Source: Dyadobacter fanqingshengii
GTDB lineage: Bacteria > Bacteroidota > Bacteroidia > Cytophagales > Spirosomataceae
Assembly (NCBI RefSeq): GCF_023822005.2
Contig: NZ_CP098806.1
Location: 3,472,001-3,536,000 of the forward strand
Reading direction: 5' to 3'
Length of the DNA: 64,000 bases
Shown piece by piece: positions 35,891-43,467 of the stretch. The notes below the pieces were generated by a model. That model had not been told where the DNA came from, searched no databases, and saw nothing but the letters and a program-made list of their open reading frames with translations. A program made the translations under genes and the position numbers. Position 1 is the stretch's first letter, and every line of letters begins with the position of its first letter.

Positions 35891-37132
35891 ATGTCCGAAC
35901 ATCCTAGTCCTCGCCCTACCTTACTCTCACAACTGCTTCAAGTGCCGGTCATTGTGGCTGCGCTGGGCTACCTGGTCGACATGTACGACTTGTTTTTGTT
36001 TAGCGTAGTGCGCGTTCCGAGTTTGAAAGCATTAAATGTGCCCACCGAACAATTGCTGACAGAGGGAATCAGGCTGCTTAATTTCCAAATGGCCGGAATG
36101 CTCATCGGAGGCGTTTTGTGGGGTGTAATTGCGGATAAAAAAGGTCGGTTATCCGTGCTTTTTGGGTCCATTATCATGTATTCGCTGGCCAACATCGGAA
36201 ACGGATTTGTCACATCCCTTGATCAATATGCATTACTGCGTTTCATCGCCGGCGTGGGACTTGCCGGGGAACTCGGTGCGGGAATTACATTGGTTACAGA
36301 GGTTTTACCCAAAGAAATACGCGGTTACGGCACAACATTGGTTGCAACATTAGGCGTCTTAGGCGCAATCCTGGCGTATTTCGTGGCAGATTTGTTCGAA
36401 TGGCGGATCTCCTACTTCGTTGGCGGTGGAATGGGCTTGCTGCTTTTGATTTTAAGATTCAATGTTTTTGAATCAGGCATGTTCAAGCAGGTTAAAGAAA
36501 GAACGGTGGACCGCGGTAATGTGATGATGATCCTGACGAATGGAAAGCGTTTTGGAAAATACATGATGGCAATCCTGGTTGGTTTACCGATCTGGTTTGT
36601 GGTGGGTATTCTGATTACTTTTTCACCGGAATTCGGCGCAGCGAAAGGAATTGAAGGAATTAATGCAGGTAAGGCTGTTATGCTGGCATTCTCCGGACAG
36701 GTTTTTGGCGATATTTTTAGTGGATTGTTAAGTCAATATCTCAAAAGCAGAAAACGCGTGATCGGATTATTCATCATCTTGTCATTAACCATGATGATCG
36801 GTTATCTGATGATCCCGACATTGGACTTGTTCACATTCTATTTAATGTGCGCATTGCTAGGTTTCTGCAACGGTTACTGGACATTGTTCATCACCATTGC
36901 CGCAGAGCTCTTCGGAACAAACCTACGCGCAACGGTTGCCACCACTGTTCCCAATTTTGTAAGAGGCGCAACAATCCCATTGGCCGCATTGTTTGTTAGT
37001 TTCAAACCAGACCTTGGCGTTATCCAAAGTGGATTGTTGATTGGTGTTGCAACGTCGCTGGTTGCGCTGCTGGCCCTGTACTTTTTAGAAGAAACATTTA
37101 CCAAGGACATGGATTTTATAGAGAAAGAATAG
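35891..37132 (+). CDS. MFS transporter, sugar/acid symporter-like
   Basis: Membrane protein of 413 residues with about 12 hydrophobic segments. The family loop GVIADKKGRLSVLFG between segments 2 and 3 and a later GTNLRATVATTVPNFVRG match the sugar/organic-acid:proton symporters. It closes the GH88-type operon, 24 bp after the SDR gene, and is followed by a strong terminator. It should import the mono- or disaccharide handled by the other four enzymes. Confidence 0.88.
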   Translation: MSEHPSPRPTLLSQLLQVPVIVAALGYLVDMYDLFLFSVVRVPSLKALNVPTEQLLTEGIRLLNFQMAGMLIGGVLWGVIADKKGRLSVLFGSIIMYSLANIGNGFVTSLDQYALLRFIAGVGLAGELGAGITLVTEVLPKEIRGYGTTLVATLGVLGAILAYFVADLFEWRISYFVGGGMGLLLLILRFNVFESGMFKQVKERTVDRGNVMMILTNGKRFGKYMMAILVGLPIWFVVGILITFSPEFGAAKGIEGINAGKAVMLAFSGQVFGDIFSGLLSQYLKSRKRVIGLFIILSLTMMIGYLMIPTLDLFTFYLMCALLGFCNGYWTLFITIAAELFGTNLRATVATTVPNFVRGATIPLAALFVSFKPDLGVIQSGLLIGVATSLVALLALYFLEETFTKDMDFIEKE

Positions 37133-37154
37133 TTCGTACTCATTACCCCGATCT

Positions 37155-37194
37155 AAAAAAAACGGCTCCTGCATCGCAGCGAGCCGTTTTTTTT
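37155..37194. terminator. intrinsic terminator of the GH88-type operon
   Basis: A 14-bp stem including AAAACGGCTC and GAGCCGTTTT with a 12-base loop and T tract, 22 bp after the MFS stop codon. The following 220 bp to the next gene show no gene; the -7 element of that gene is not obvious. Confidence 0.9.
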
Positions 37195-37417
37195 AACACT
37201 TATTAACATATCGGGAAGCAACATATGCCCTGCCCGAGCCATCATTGAGCCAAATATCACAAACCGTTTAATTACTCATGAGAGATATAAACCATTCATT
37301 AACCTAAAATCCCCATTCCTGTACTTTGTAATACATAGTACCGGGATATCTGCCACCTTTGTTATGGCCTCAGAGACAAAAAGAAAATAAAACAATAGCC
37401 ATAAAAATAAAATAGCC

Positions 37418-37798
37418 ATGAAAACTACAATTAAAACTTTCGCATTTGCCTTAGCATTTATCGCTTCTACTTTCGCTGCCAACGCAGAAGACAAAGAAAC
37501 CAAAAAAGCTTCTTCATTCGGAACAGGAATTTACCCAACTAAAAATGGCAAGATCAATGTTCTGGTTAGCAAAGCAAACAACGACGCCAACACAACGATT
37601 TTACTGAAAAACGAAGCTGGAATCATTGTTTACCGCGAAACCATTAGCAGAGACAATCAAAAATTCGGTCGCACATTGAATATGGACCAGATGGACGCTG
37701 GAAAATATGAAGTGGACGTCATCAGCGGCAAAGAAATTCAGTCAAAATCCTTCGAATTATCGGAACAAAAAACTGAACGTACATTGTCAGTCAAATAA
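37418..37798 (+). CDS. small secreted protein of unknown function
   Basis: Exported protein of 126 residues with a clear signal peptide (about 1-23, ending in FAANA). The mature part is predicted beta-rich (KINVLVSKANNDANTTILLKNEAGIIVYRETIS ... GKYEVDVISG), like a single immunoglobulin-like sandwich, resembling the C-terminal domains of T9SS cargo but without other domains. I recognise no named family. Monocistronic with its own terminator; the lysine-rich, simple composition suggests an abundant periplasmic or surface protein. Confidence 0.7.
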   Translation: MKTTIKTFAFALAFIASTFAANAEDKETKKASSFGTGIYPTKNGKINVLVSKANNDANTTILLKNEAGIIVYRETISRDNQKFGRTLNMDQMDAGKYEVDVISGKEIQSKSFELSEQKTERTLSVK

Positions 37799-37820
37799 TT
37801 AAGCGTAAACCTCAGTTCCC

Positions 37821-37850
37821 AAGGCCTCCGGATTTCCGGGGGCTTTTTTT
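37821..37850 (+). terminator. intrinsic terminator of the small secreted protein gene
   Basis: GGCCTCCGG and CCGGGGGCT form an imperfect stem around ATTT, followed by a seven-base T run. Confidence 0.75.
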
Positions 37851-37936
37851 GTTTATGCCTACGCCCGCGATTCGCATAAGGAGATAATCTTTCCGGTTCC
37901 CTTTTTCAGTTGTTTTCAACACCTTAACAACTGACT

Positions 37937-39049
37937 ATGAATTCCCGTCGCGATTTTATACAAAAGCTTTCATTAGGAATCGGAGCTGCTACGCTTACGG
38001 ACCTTACTCCCGCAATTGCTGCTCCCACTTTGCCCAGGACACCTGCCGACAAGCAACTCCGCGTTGCATTAATGGGCCTTGGCGGTTACGCGAACATCGT
38101 GGCAAGAGGAATGAAAGAATGCAAAACCGCAAAACTTGTAGGGATAGTAACAGGTACGCCTTCGAAAATTCCTGAATGGAAGCAGAAATATGGCATTGAG
38201 GATAAAAATGTCTACAACTACGAAAACCTAGCTGACATTAAGAACAATCCCGACATTGATATTGTATATGTAATCACGCCTAACTCACTGCATCATAAGC
38301 ACGTATTGCAAGTTGCTGCGGCCGGAAAACACGTCATTTGTGAAAAACCAGTGGCCGATAACGCTAAGCAGGCAAGGGAAATGATCGCAGCTTGTGAAAA
38401 GGCTGGCGTGAAATTTTACATTGGCTATCGGTTGCATTTTGAGCCGCATACAAAAGAGTTAATCCGCATGCGTGAAGCCGGGGAATTTGGCAAGATCATG
38501 CACGTGAATAATTATGCAGGCTTTAAAATTGGCGATCCGACGCAATGGAGGCTAAAAAAGGCATTGGCAGGAGGCGGGGCAGTTATGGATGTGGGTGTAT
38601 ATTCGACAAACGGAGCGCGCTATTGTACGGGTGAAGAGCCGGTTTGGGTTACTGCTCAGGAGTCCAAAACCGATCCCGTCAAATTCAAAGATGTGGATGA
38701 AACGGTTACATTTCAACTTGGTTTTCCAAGCGGAATTATTGCCAACTGCGGCTGCACGTACAATTTTAATCATGTTGAAATGTTGCGCCTGATGGGTGAA
38801 AAAGGCTGGGCAGAAATGAACCCGGCATTTGGCTACGGCCCGATTCGTGGTAATACGCACAAAGGGCCGATCGACCAACCCGATGTAAATCACCAGGCTT
38901 ATCAATTGGACGGAATTGCAGATGCAATCCTGAACGGCAAACCGGACCCGAATGTAACCGGCGCCGAAGGACTAAAAGATATGGTTGTGATCGATGCCAT
39001 TTATGAATCGCTGCGTAAAAACGGCGCAAAAGTATTTATCAACAAATAA
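37937..39049 (+). CDS. exported glucose-fructose oxidoreductase-like protein (Gfo/Idh/MocA), copy 1
   Basis: Protein of 370 residues with a twin-arginine signal, N-S-R-R-D-F-I at 2-8. The mature part closely follows Zymomonas glucose-fructose oxidoreductase: VALMGLGGYA, YVITPNSLHHKH, GKHVICEKPVADNAKQ (E136-K137-P138), YIGYRLHFEP (Y164, R165) and QWRLKKALAGGGAVMDVG. That enzyme keeps its NADP tightly bound and works in the periplasm, oxidising a sugar while reducing another. Here the second substrate is unknown. A second copy follows 13 bp downstream. Confidence 0.88.
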   Translation: MNSRRDFIQKLSLGIGAATLTDLTPAIAAPTLPRTPADKQLRVALMGLGGYANIVARGMKECKTAKLVGIVTGTPSKIPEWKQKYGIEDKNVYNYENLADIKNNPDIDIVYVITPNSLHHKHVLQVAAAGKHVICEKPVADNAKQAREMIAACEKAGVKFYIGYRLHFEPHTKELIRMREAGEFGKIMHVNNYAGFKIGDPTQWRLKKALAGGGAVMDVGVYSTNGARYCTGEEPVWVTAQESKTDPVKFKDVDETVTFQLGFPSGIIANCGCTYNFNHVEMLRLMGEKGWAEMNPAFGYGPIRGNTHKGPIDQPDVNHQAYQLDGIADAILNGKPDPNVTGAEGLKDMVVIDAIYESLRKNGAKVFINK

Positions 39050-39062
39050 TCACTCAATTACT

Positions 39063-40175
39063 ATGGATTCTCGTCGAGATTTTCTTCAAAAACTAACCTT
39101 GGGGATTGGCGCTACGGCCCTTTCGGATTTGCCCGCCGCTGCTCGCAATCTTTATGCAGGCCCAAAGGCTGACAAGCAATTACGCGTCGCGATCATGGGA
39201 CTTGGCAGTTACGGGACCCGCGTGGCCGAAGCTATGAAAGACTGTAAAATGGCTACGCTAGTTGGAGCCGTTTCCGGCACGCCTGCCAAGCTGGAAGATT
39301 GGAAGAAGAAATACAATATTCCTGAAAAGAACACCTATAACTACGATACGGTCAGCAAGATCAAGGACAATCCCGATATTGACTTAGTGTACATTACCAC
39401 GCCTAACTCATTGCATCACAAGCATGTTCTGCAAATCGCCGCGGCCGGAAAACATGTGCTTTGTGAAAAACCAGTGGCTGATAATGCCAAGCAAACCCGT
39501 GAAATGATCGCAGCCTGTGAAAAGGCCGGTGTCAAGTTTTACATTGGTTATCGCATGCATTTCGAGCCGCATACCCGCGAGCTGATCCGCATGCGCGAGG
39601 CGGGCGAACTGGGCAAGATCATGCATGTGAACAATTATATGGGTTTCAAATCCGGCGATCCCAATCAATGGAGGCTAAAAAAAGCCCTGGCGGGCGGCGG
39701 CGCAATGATGGATGTGGGCATTTATGCGTTAAATGGCGCGCGTTACGCAACCGGCGAAGAACCGATTTGGGTAACTGCGCAGGAAACCAAAACCGATCCG
39801 GTGAAATTCAAGGAAGTGGACGAAACGATCATGTTCCAGCTCGGCTTCCCGAGCGGCGTGGTAGCGAGTTGCGGCACAACGTACAATTTCAATAATTACG
39901 AGAGGCTTTACGTAATCGGTGAAAAAGGATTTGTAGAACTAAGCCCTGCGTTCAGTTACGGCCCCATCAAAGGCAGGACGCACAACGGGCCCATGAACCA
40001 GCCCATAGTCACGCATCAAACCCTCCAAATGGACGGCATCGCCGACATTATCCTGAACAATAAACCCGACCCTAACGTCAGCGGAGCCGAAGGTTTGAAG
40101 GACATGATCGTGGTCGACGCTGTCTACGAATCTATCCGTAAAGGCGGCGCCAAAATTATGTTAGGAGGCAAATAG
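39063..40175 (+). CDS. exported glucose-fructose oxidoreductase-like protein (Gfo/Idh/MocA), copy 2
   Basis: Paralogue of the preceding gene, also 370 residues, from a tandem duplication; long stretches are identical (EKPVADNAKQ, AACEKAGVKFYIGYR, LIRMREAGE). It also has a twin-arginine signal, D-S-R-R-D-F-L at 2-8. The start is the ATG at 39063; the open frame extends 23 codons upstream into copy 1, but that part has no signal. Differences between copies gather in the N-terminal 40 residues and in the region after GFPSG, which may change the substrate. It precedes the GH18 gene. Confidence 0.88.
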   Translation: MDSRRDFLQKLTLGIGATALSDLPAAARNLYAGPKADKQLRVAIMGLGSYGTRVAEAMKDCKMATLVGAVSGTPAKLEDWKKKYNIPEKNTYNYDTVSKIKDNPDIDLVYITTPNSLHHKHVLQIAAAGKHVLCEKPVADNAKQTREMIAACEKAGVKFYIGYRMHFEPHTRELIRMREAGELGKIMHVNNYMGFKSGDPNQWRLKKALAGGGAMMDVGIYALNGARYATGEEPIWVTAQETKTDPVKFKEVDETIMFQLGFPSGVVASCGTTYNFNNYERLYVIGEKGFVELSPAFSYGPIKGRTHNGPMNQPIVTHQTLQMDGIADIILNNKPDPNVSGAEGLKDMIVVDAVYESIRKGGAKIMLGGK

Positions 40176-40182
40176 CATTCAA

Positions 40183-40259
40183 AACGCATCAAGAATCACC
40201 ATGAAACTCCCGAAGTTGTTCAAACAATGCATCCCCGCCTTCATGGTGATTCTTGCGTT
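40183..40259 (+). repeat. long hairpin spanning the GH18 start codon
   Basis: AAGAATCACCATGA (40191-40204) is the exact reverse complement of TCATGGTGATTCTT (40241-40254). Outside a three-base bulge, AACGC (40183-40187) pairs with GCGTT (40255-40259), for 19 pairs in all, around a 36-base loop. The ATG of the GH18 gene is inside the left arm. In mRNA this would hide the start codon and any ribosome site. Confidence 0.8.
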
Positions 40260-41196
40260 AAATACCAGTTGCAGTAAGAAAAGCGTCACCATTTCCAGAA
40301 ATGGCGACGCAGATAATCGCTTCAAAGTCATCGGCTATCTGCCCAACCGGACGGATCTTTTGTCATCTGCAAAACAGATTGATTTCGGCAAGATTACGCA
40401 CCTCTACATTGCCTTCATCAATCCCGATTCCCTGGGCAATCTCACCAGAACCGAGAATCTCAAAGAAGTTGCAGCGCTGGCGCACGCCAAAAATGTGAAG
40501 ATCATGGCTTCCATCGGCGGCGGAGGCGCTCCGGAATACTATCCTTCTTTTTTAATTGGAGAAAAGAAAACAAAACTGATCAATGACCTTGTCAATCTGG
40601 CAGTTAACAATAACCTGGACGGCATTGATGTTGACCTCGAAGGCGCATTGATTGACGCCAATTACGAAAGTTTTGTAGCAGATTTTGCAGCCGCATTAAA
40701 GCAAAAAAACAAACTCATTACGGCCGCCATCGCCACCGTTTACAAAAATCAGTTCACCGACAAAGCATTAGCACAGTTTGATTTCGTCAACATCATGTCC
40801 TACGACCGCACCGGTCCATGGCGCCCCGATAAACCTGGCCCGCACGCGCCCTACTCCATGGCCGAAGAAGACCTCCAATACTGGCTCGAAACCCGCAAAA
40901 TCCCCAAAGAAAAACTAACACTAGGCGTCCCATTCTACGGCTATGGCTTCGGCGGCACCGCTCCTGAAAGCATGTCCTACAAAAACATTCTCCGTCAATT
41001 TCCCGATTCCATCAACCAGGATCAGATGCATTTGAATGGTGGAATGGTTTACTACAATGGTCTGCCCACGATTCGGAAGAAGACGGAACTGGCAAAGTTG
41101 AAGGTGAGTGGGGTGATGATCTGGCAATTGTTGCAGGATAGCACGGGGGTCAAGTCGTTGTTGAGGGAGATTGATGGGGTGGTGAAGGGGAGGTAG
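40201..41196 (+). CDS. glycoside hydrolase family 18 lipoprotein (chitinase/endo-N-acetylglucosaminidase-like)
   Basis: Lipoprotein of 331 residues; signal ends in LNTSC with Cys24. The GH18 catalytic signature DxxDxDxE is intact as D140-G-I-D-V-D-L-E147, E147 being the acid. Other family blocks are IGYLPN at the first strand, ASIGGGG, VNIMSYDRTGPW and SGVMIWQLLQDS. GH18 enzymes cut chitin or N-glycan cores. The absence of a carbohydrate-binding module and the lipid anchor suggest surface work on short chains. The start codon lies in a long hairpin. Confidence 0.9.
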   Translation: MKLPKLFKQCIPAFMVILALNTSCSKKSVTISRNGDADNRFKVIGYLPNRTDLLSSAKQIDFGKITHLYIAFINPDSLGNLTRTENLKEVAALAHAKNVKIMASIGGGGAPEYYPSFLIGEKKTKLINDLVNLAVNNNLDGIDVDLEGALIDANYESFVADFAAALKQKNKLITAAIATVYKNQFTDKALAQFDFVNIMSYDRTGPWRPDKPGPHAPYSMAEEDLQYWLETRKIPKEKLTLGVPFYGYGFGGTAPESMSYKNILRQFPDSINQDQMHLNGGMVYYNGLPTIRKKTELAKLKVSGVMIWQLLQDSTGVKSLLREIDGVVKGR

Positions 41197-41224
41197 GCTA
41201 TGAGTTGCTTATATCCACAATATT

Positions 41225-41416
41225 TCAAGACAACTCGCAGGGCCAAAGCGATTTCATATAATAAAGCGAAGGCGAAATCTTTCTATTCTTTATCCACTCA
41301 ATCGATCGCCTATCCTTGTTACATGCCCGGGCAAGGTCCGACTGGCTCCAACTCTTCTCAGTTCGAAGCTTAATAATCTTTTTACCCACTAGCTTTCGAA
41401 GTTCAATTTTATCCAC
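41225..41416 (-). pseudogene. frameshifted XRE-type helix-turn-helix regulator
   Basis: The frame encodes 63 residues with a typical XRE start (GKKIIKLRTEKSWSQSDLARAC and SPSLYY). After SPSLYY it goes out of frame and stops. In the next frame the DNA continues Y-E-I-A-L-A-L-R-V-V-L, which is how these short regulators normally end, so about one base is missing or one extra pair is present near 41251. The gene thus appears broken, though the HTH core is intact. A functional short protein or a sequence error remain possible. Confidence 0.6.
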
Positions 41417-41607
41417 AGCACAAACTACTGTATTAAGGCTGTCCGAGTAGCTGAAAGAATTGCGATTTTGAACATGGAAAGCACATTAAGGTTCGCTTAG
41501 AGAATGGCCCAAACCGTTAGGTAAATCTACTCGACCAACAGCTAATTGGATTACAGCTGGCATTTGTAACGTCTATACCTTTTTTCTCTTTCAACAAACC
41601 ATTGTAA
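41417..41607. other. intergenic stretch without recognised gene
   Basis: With the broken regulator, this belongs to a 411-bp gap between the GH18 and DUF6934 genes. I see no gene, no TAnnTTTG element at a useful distance and only short weak repeats (CAGCT/AGCTG near 41540-41560). Confidence 0.4.
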
Positions 41608-42150
41608 GTGGCAAATTTACATGACATATATAATGTTCAGGAATCCACGTTACCAGCTGGATGCGAATTCATGTTCACCAGCAATGGTCAACAAATCATT
41701 ATCAAAGCTGTCCAATACAATTACATTTCACAATTCGAAAGCCGAAGCGTTTATAATGTTGGTTTTGGAGACTACGATTTGGAATTGCATCAAATTATTG
41801 ATCAGGCAAAATCTAACAACGGTGACGCTTACAAAGTTTTCCGAACTGTTCTTTCAACTGTTCCGCAGTTCTTTGAAATTTTTCCTGATGCTGTTATCAT
41901 TGTTCAATGCAGCGATAGTGGTTCAGACTTTGCCGAAATATGCAAAAAAACTTGTATCAGGAAGTGCGCAGCCGAATGCAAGCGGTCTAATCAAAGAATA
42001 TCGATCTATCCCAATTTTGTTAAAAAATATTTCGCTGAGTTGAGCATAGCATATTGGTTTTTAGGAGGTTTTGTCCGATCACATCAAATTATGATAGAAC
42101 AATACATTCCTGGTCGTATGTACGATGCGATTCTTTTATTTCAAAAATAA
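41608..42150 (+). CDS. DUF6934 family protein
   Basis: Cytoplasmic protein of 180 residues. The block YNVGFGDYDLELHQIIDQAK followed by SNNGDAYKVFRTVLSTVPQFFEIFPDAVIIV resembles the DUF6934 family, small proteins of Bacteroidota of unknown role that are scattered among accessory genes. This one differs from the usual family by a cysteine-rich middle (EICKKTCIRKCAAECKRSN), possibly a metal site. The start is GTG (MANLHD); a stop precedes it closely. It is 15 bp upstream of a 65-residue gene, suggesting a two-gene unit. Confidence 0.7.
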   Translation: MANLHDIYNVQESTLPAGCEFMFTSNGQQIIIKAVQYNYISQFESRSVYNVGFGDYDLELHQIIDQAKSNNGDAYKVFRTVLSTVPQFFEIFPDAVIIVQCSDSGSDFAEICKKTCIRKCAAECKRSNQRISIYPNFVKKYFAELSIAYWFLGGFVRSHQIMIEQYIPGRMYDAILLFQK

Positions 42151-42165
42151 TTTTAACTTTAAATT

Positions 42166-42363
42166 ATGGAAACGACAACAAAGCGATCGCGAAAAATTCC
42201 GGTGGATCCGCAGAAACAAGCTGTGTTTTTGCGACAATTGTTGAAAGAAATCGGTGGAAGAGACTTATTTCCGAAAAAAACTGCCGGTGCTCGAAAATTC
42301 TTGGAAGGTTTGCAAAAAGCTCAACCAAACTCATTCCCAAAACCCGAAAACGTCAAAGCCTGA
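42166..42363 (+). CDS. small basic protein of unknown function, partner of the DUF6934 gene
   Basis: Protein of 65 residues, rich in lysine, with one amphipathic helix region (KQAVFLRQLLKEIGG) and a proline-rich tail. I recognise no family. It begins 15 bp after the DUF6934 stop and has a clear ATG, which is the main evidence that it is a gene. A toxin-antitoxin-like pair or an accessory two-gene cassette is possible, but nothing shows toxicity. Confidence 0.6.
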   Translation: METTTKRSRKIPVDPQKQAVFLRQLLKEIGGRDLFPKKTAGARKFLEGLQKAQPNSFPKPENVKA

Positions 42364-42476
42364 ATTCTTCTTGGGAGCCTACTGCGTCGCTCCTCTGCCA
42401 TCCCGCATAAGTAACTAACCCTCCCCCACCGACTTTTACGACAACCGGGAACAACTTCGCCCGGCATTGTTTTGAT

Positions 42477-43397
42477 ATGAAAAAGTCAGCAGGTTTTTAT
42501 TCAATTTTATCCGGATTGGCAGCATTGCTCTTCCCGGCCTTACTTTCAGCACAAATAATGGATTCAAAATCGATAGTGGCACCCGGCGCGCAGGTTGAAA
42601 AACTTGGGGACGGCTACAAATTCACAGAAGGGCCCGTTGCCGATCAGGACGGCAATGTGTTTTTTACAGATCAACCTAATAATAAAATCATTCGCTGGGA
42701 CGCACAAACCAGTAAATTCAGTGTTTTCTCAGACAATGCAGGTCGTGCAAACGGAATGTATTTTGACAACAAAGGAAATCTGGTTGCATGTTCAGATGAG
42801 GATAACCAGGTTTGGTCTTTTGATAAAAATGGAAAGCCTACGGTTTTGGTAAAGGATTACGAAGGCAAGCTCTTAAATGGTCCTAATGATCTCTGGATTG
42901 ATCCTAAGGGCGGCATTTACCTCACAGATCCCATGTACAAACGTGATTACTGGAAGCGTGATCCGGCTATGCAGCAGGACGGCCAGCACGTTTATTACCT
43001 CAATCCCAAGACAAATAAGCTGATCCGGGTCGACGAAAAATTGAAACAACCCAATGGCATTATCGGCACCAAAGATGGAAAAAGGCTTTTTGTTGCGGAC
43101 ATTGGCGACAACAAAACCTACGTTTACGACATTCAAAATGACGGGACATTGGCCAACAGAAAACTATTTGTGCCCAAAGGCTCCGACGGAATGATCCTGG
43201 ACGCCGAAGGAAATCTTTACGTTACCGGCAAAGGCGTTACAGTATTTGATAAAACAGGCGAACAAATCGCTCACTTCCCTATCCATAACGGCTGGACTGC
43301 GAATCTTTGTTTTGGAGGAAAAAACAACGATTTGCTTTTCATTACAGCCGAAACTGCCGTTTACGGCTTGAAAATGAAAGTTAAAGGCGTGAAATAA
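42477..43397 (+). CDS. SMP-30/gluconolactonase/LRE family protein
   Basis: Secreted six-bladed beta-propeller of 306 residues with signal peptide about 1-25 (ends in LLSAQ). The conserved metal-site elements are FTEGPVAD near residue 50, GPNDLWIDPKGGIYLTDP and PNGIIGTKDGKRLFVADIGDN. Members hydrolyse sugar lactones such as gluconolactone. An exported lactonase fits with the exported glucose-fructose-type oxidoreductases 3-5 kb upstream, which would generate lactones, but the genes are not in one operon. Confidence 0.9.
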   Translation: MKKSAGFYSILSGLAALLFPALLSAQIMDSKSIVAPGAQVEKLGDGYKFTEGPVADQDGNVFFTDQPNNKIIRWDAQTSKFSVFSDNAGRANGMYFDNKGNLVACSDEDNQVWSFDKNGKPTVLVKDYEGKLLNGPNDLWIDPKGGIYLTDPMYKRDYWKRDPAMQQDGQHVYYLNPKTNKLIRVDEKLKQPNGIIGTKDGKRLFVADIGDNKTYVYDIQNDGTLANRKLFVPKGSDGMILDAEGNLYVTGKGVTVFDKTGEQIAHFPIHNGWTANLCFGGKNNDLLFITAETAVYGLKMKVKGVK

Positions 43398-43467
43398 TCT
43401 TGCAGACACTTTGCGGGCGTTTCATTGAAACCCTAAATTGCATGCTGAAAAACATTTGATATCAAAT

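Noticed and set aside
38994..39062. Upstream start for the second GFOR-like gene
   Set aside because: It would lie within the first copy and place 23 residues before the twin-arginine signal.
41621..42043. Alternative plus-strand frame starting with ATG across the DUF6934 gene
   Set aside because: The GTG-started frame holds the family pattern FGDYDLEL and SNNGDAYKVF; the ATG frame has no family match.
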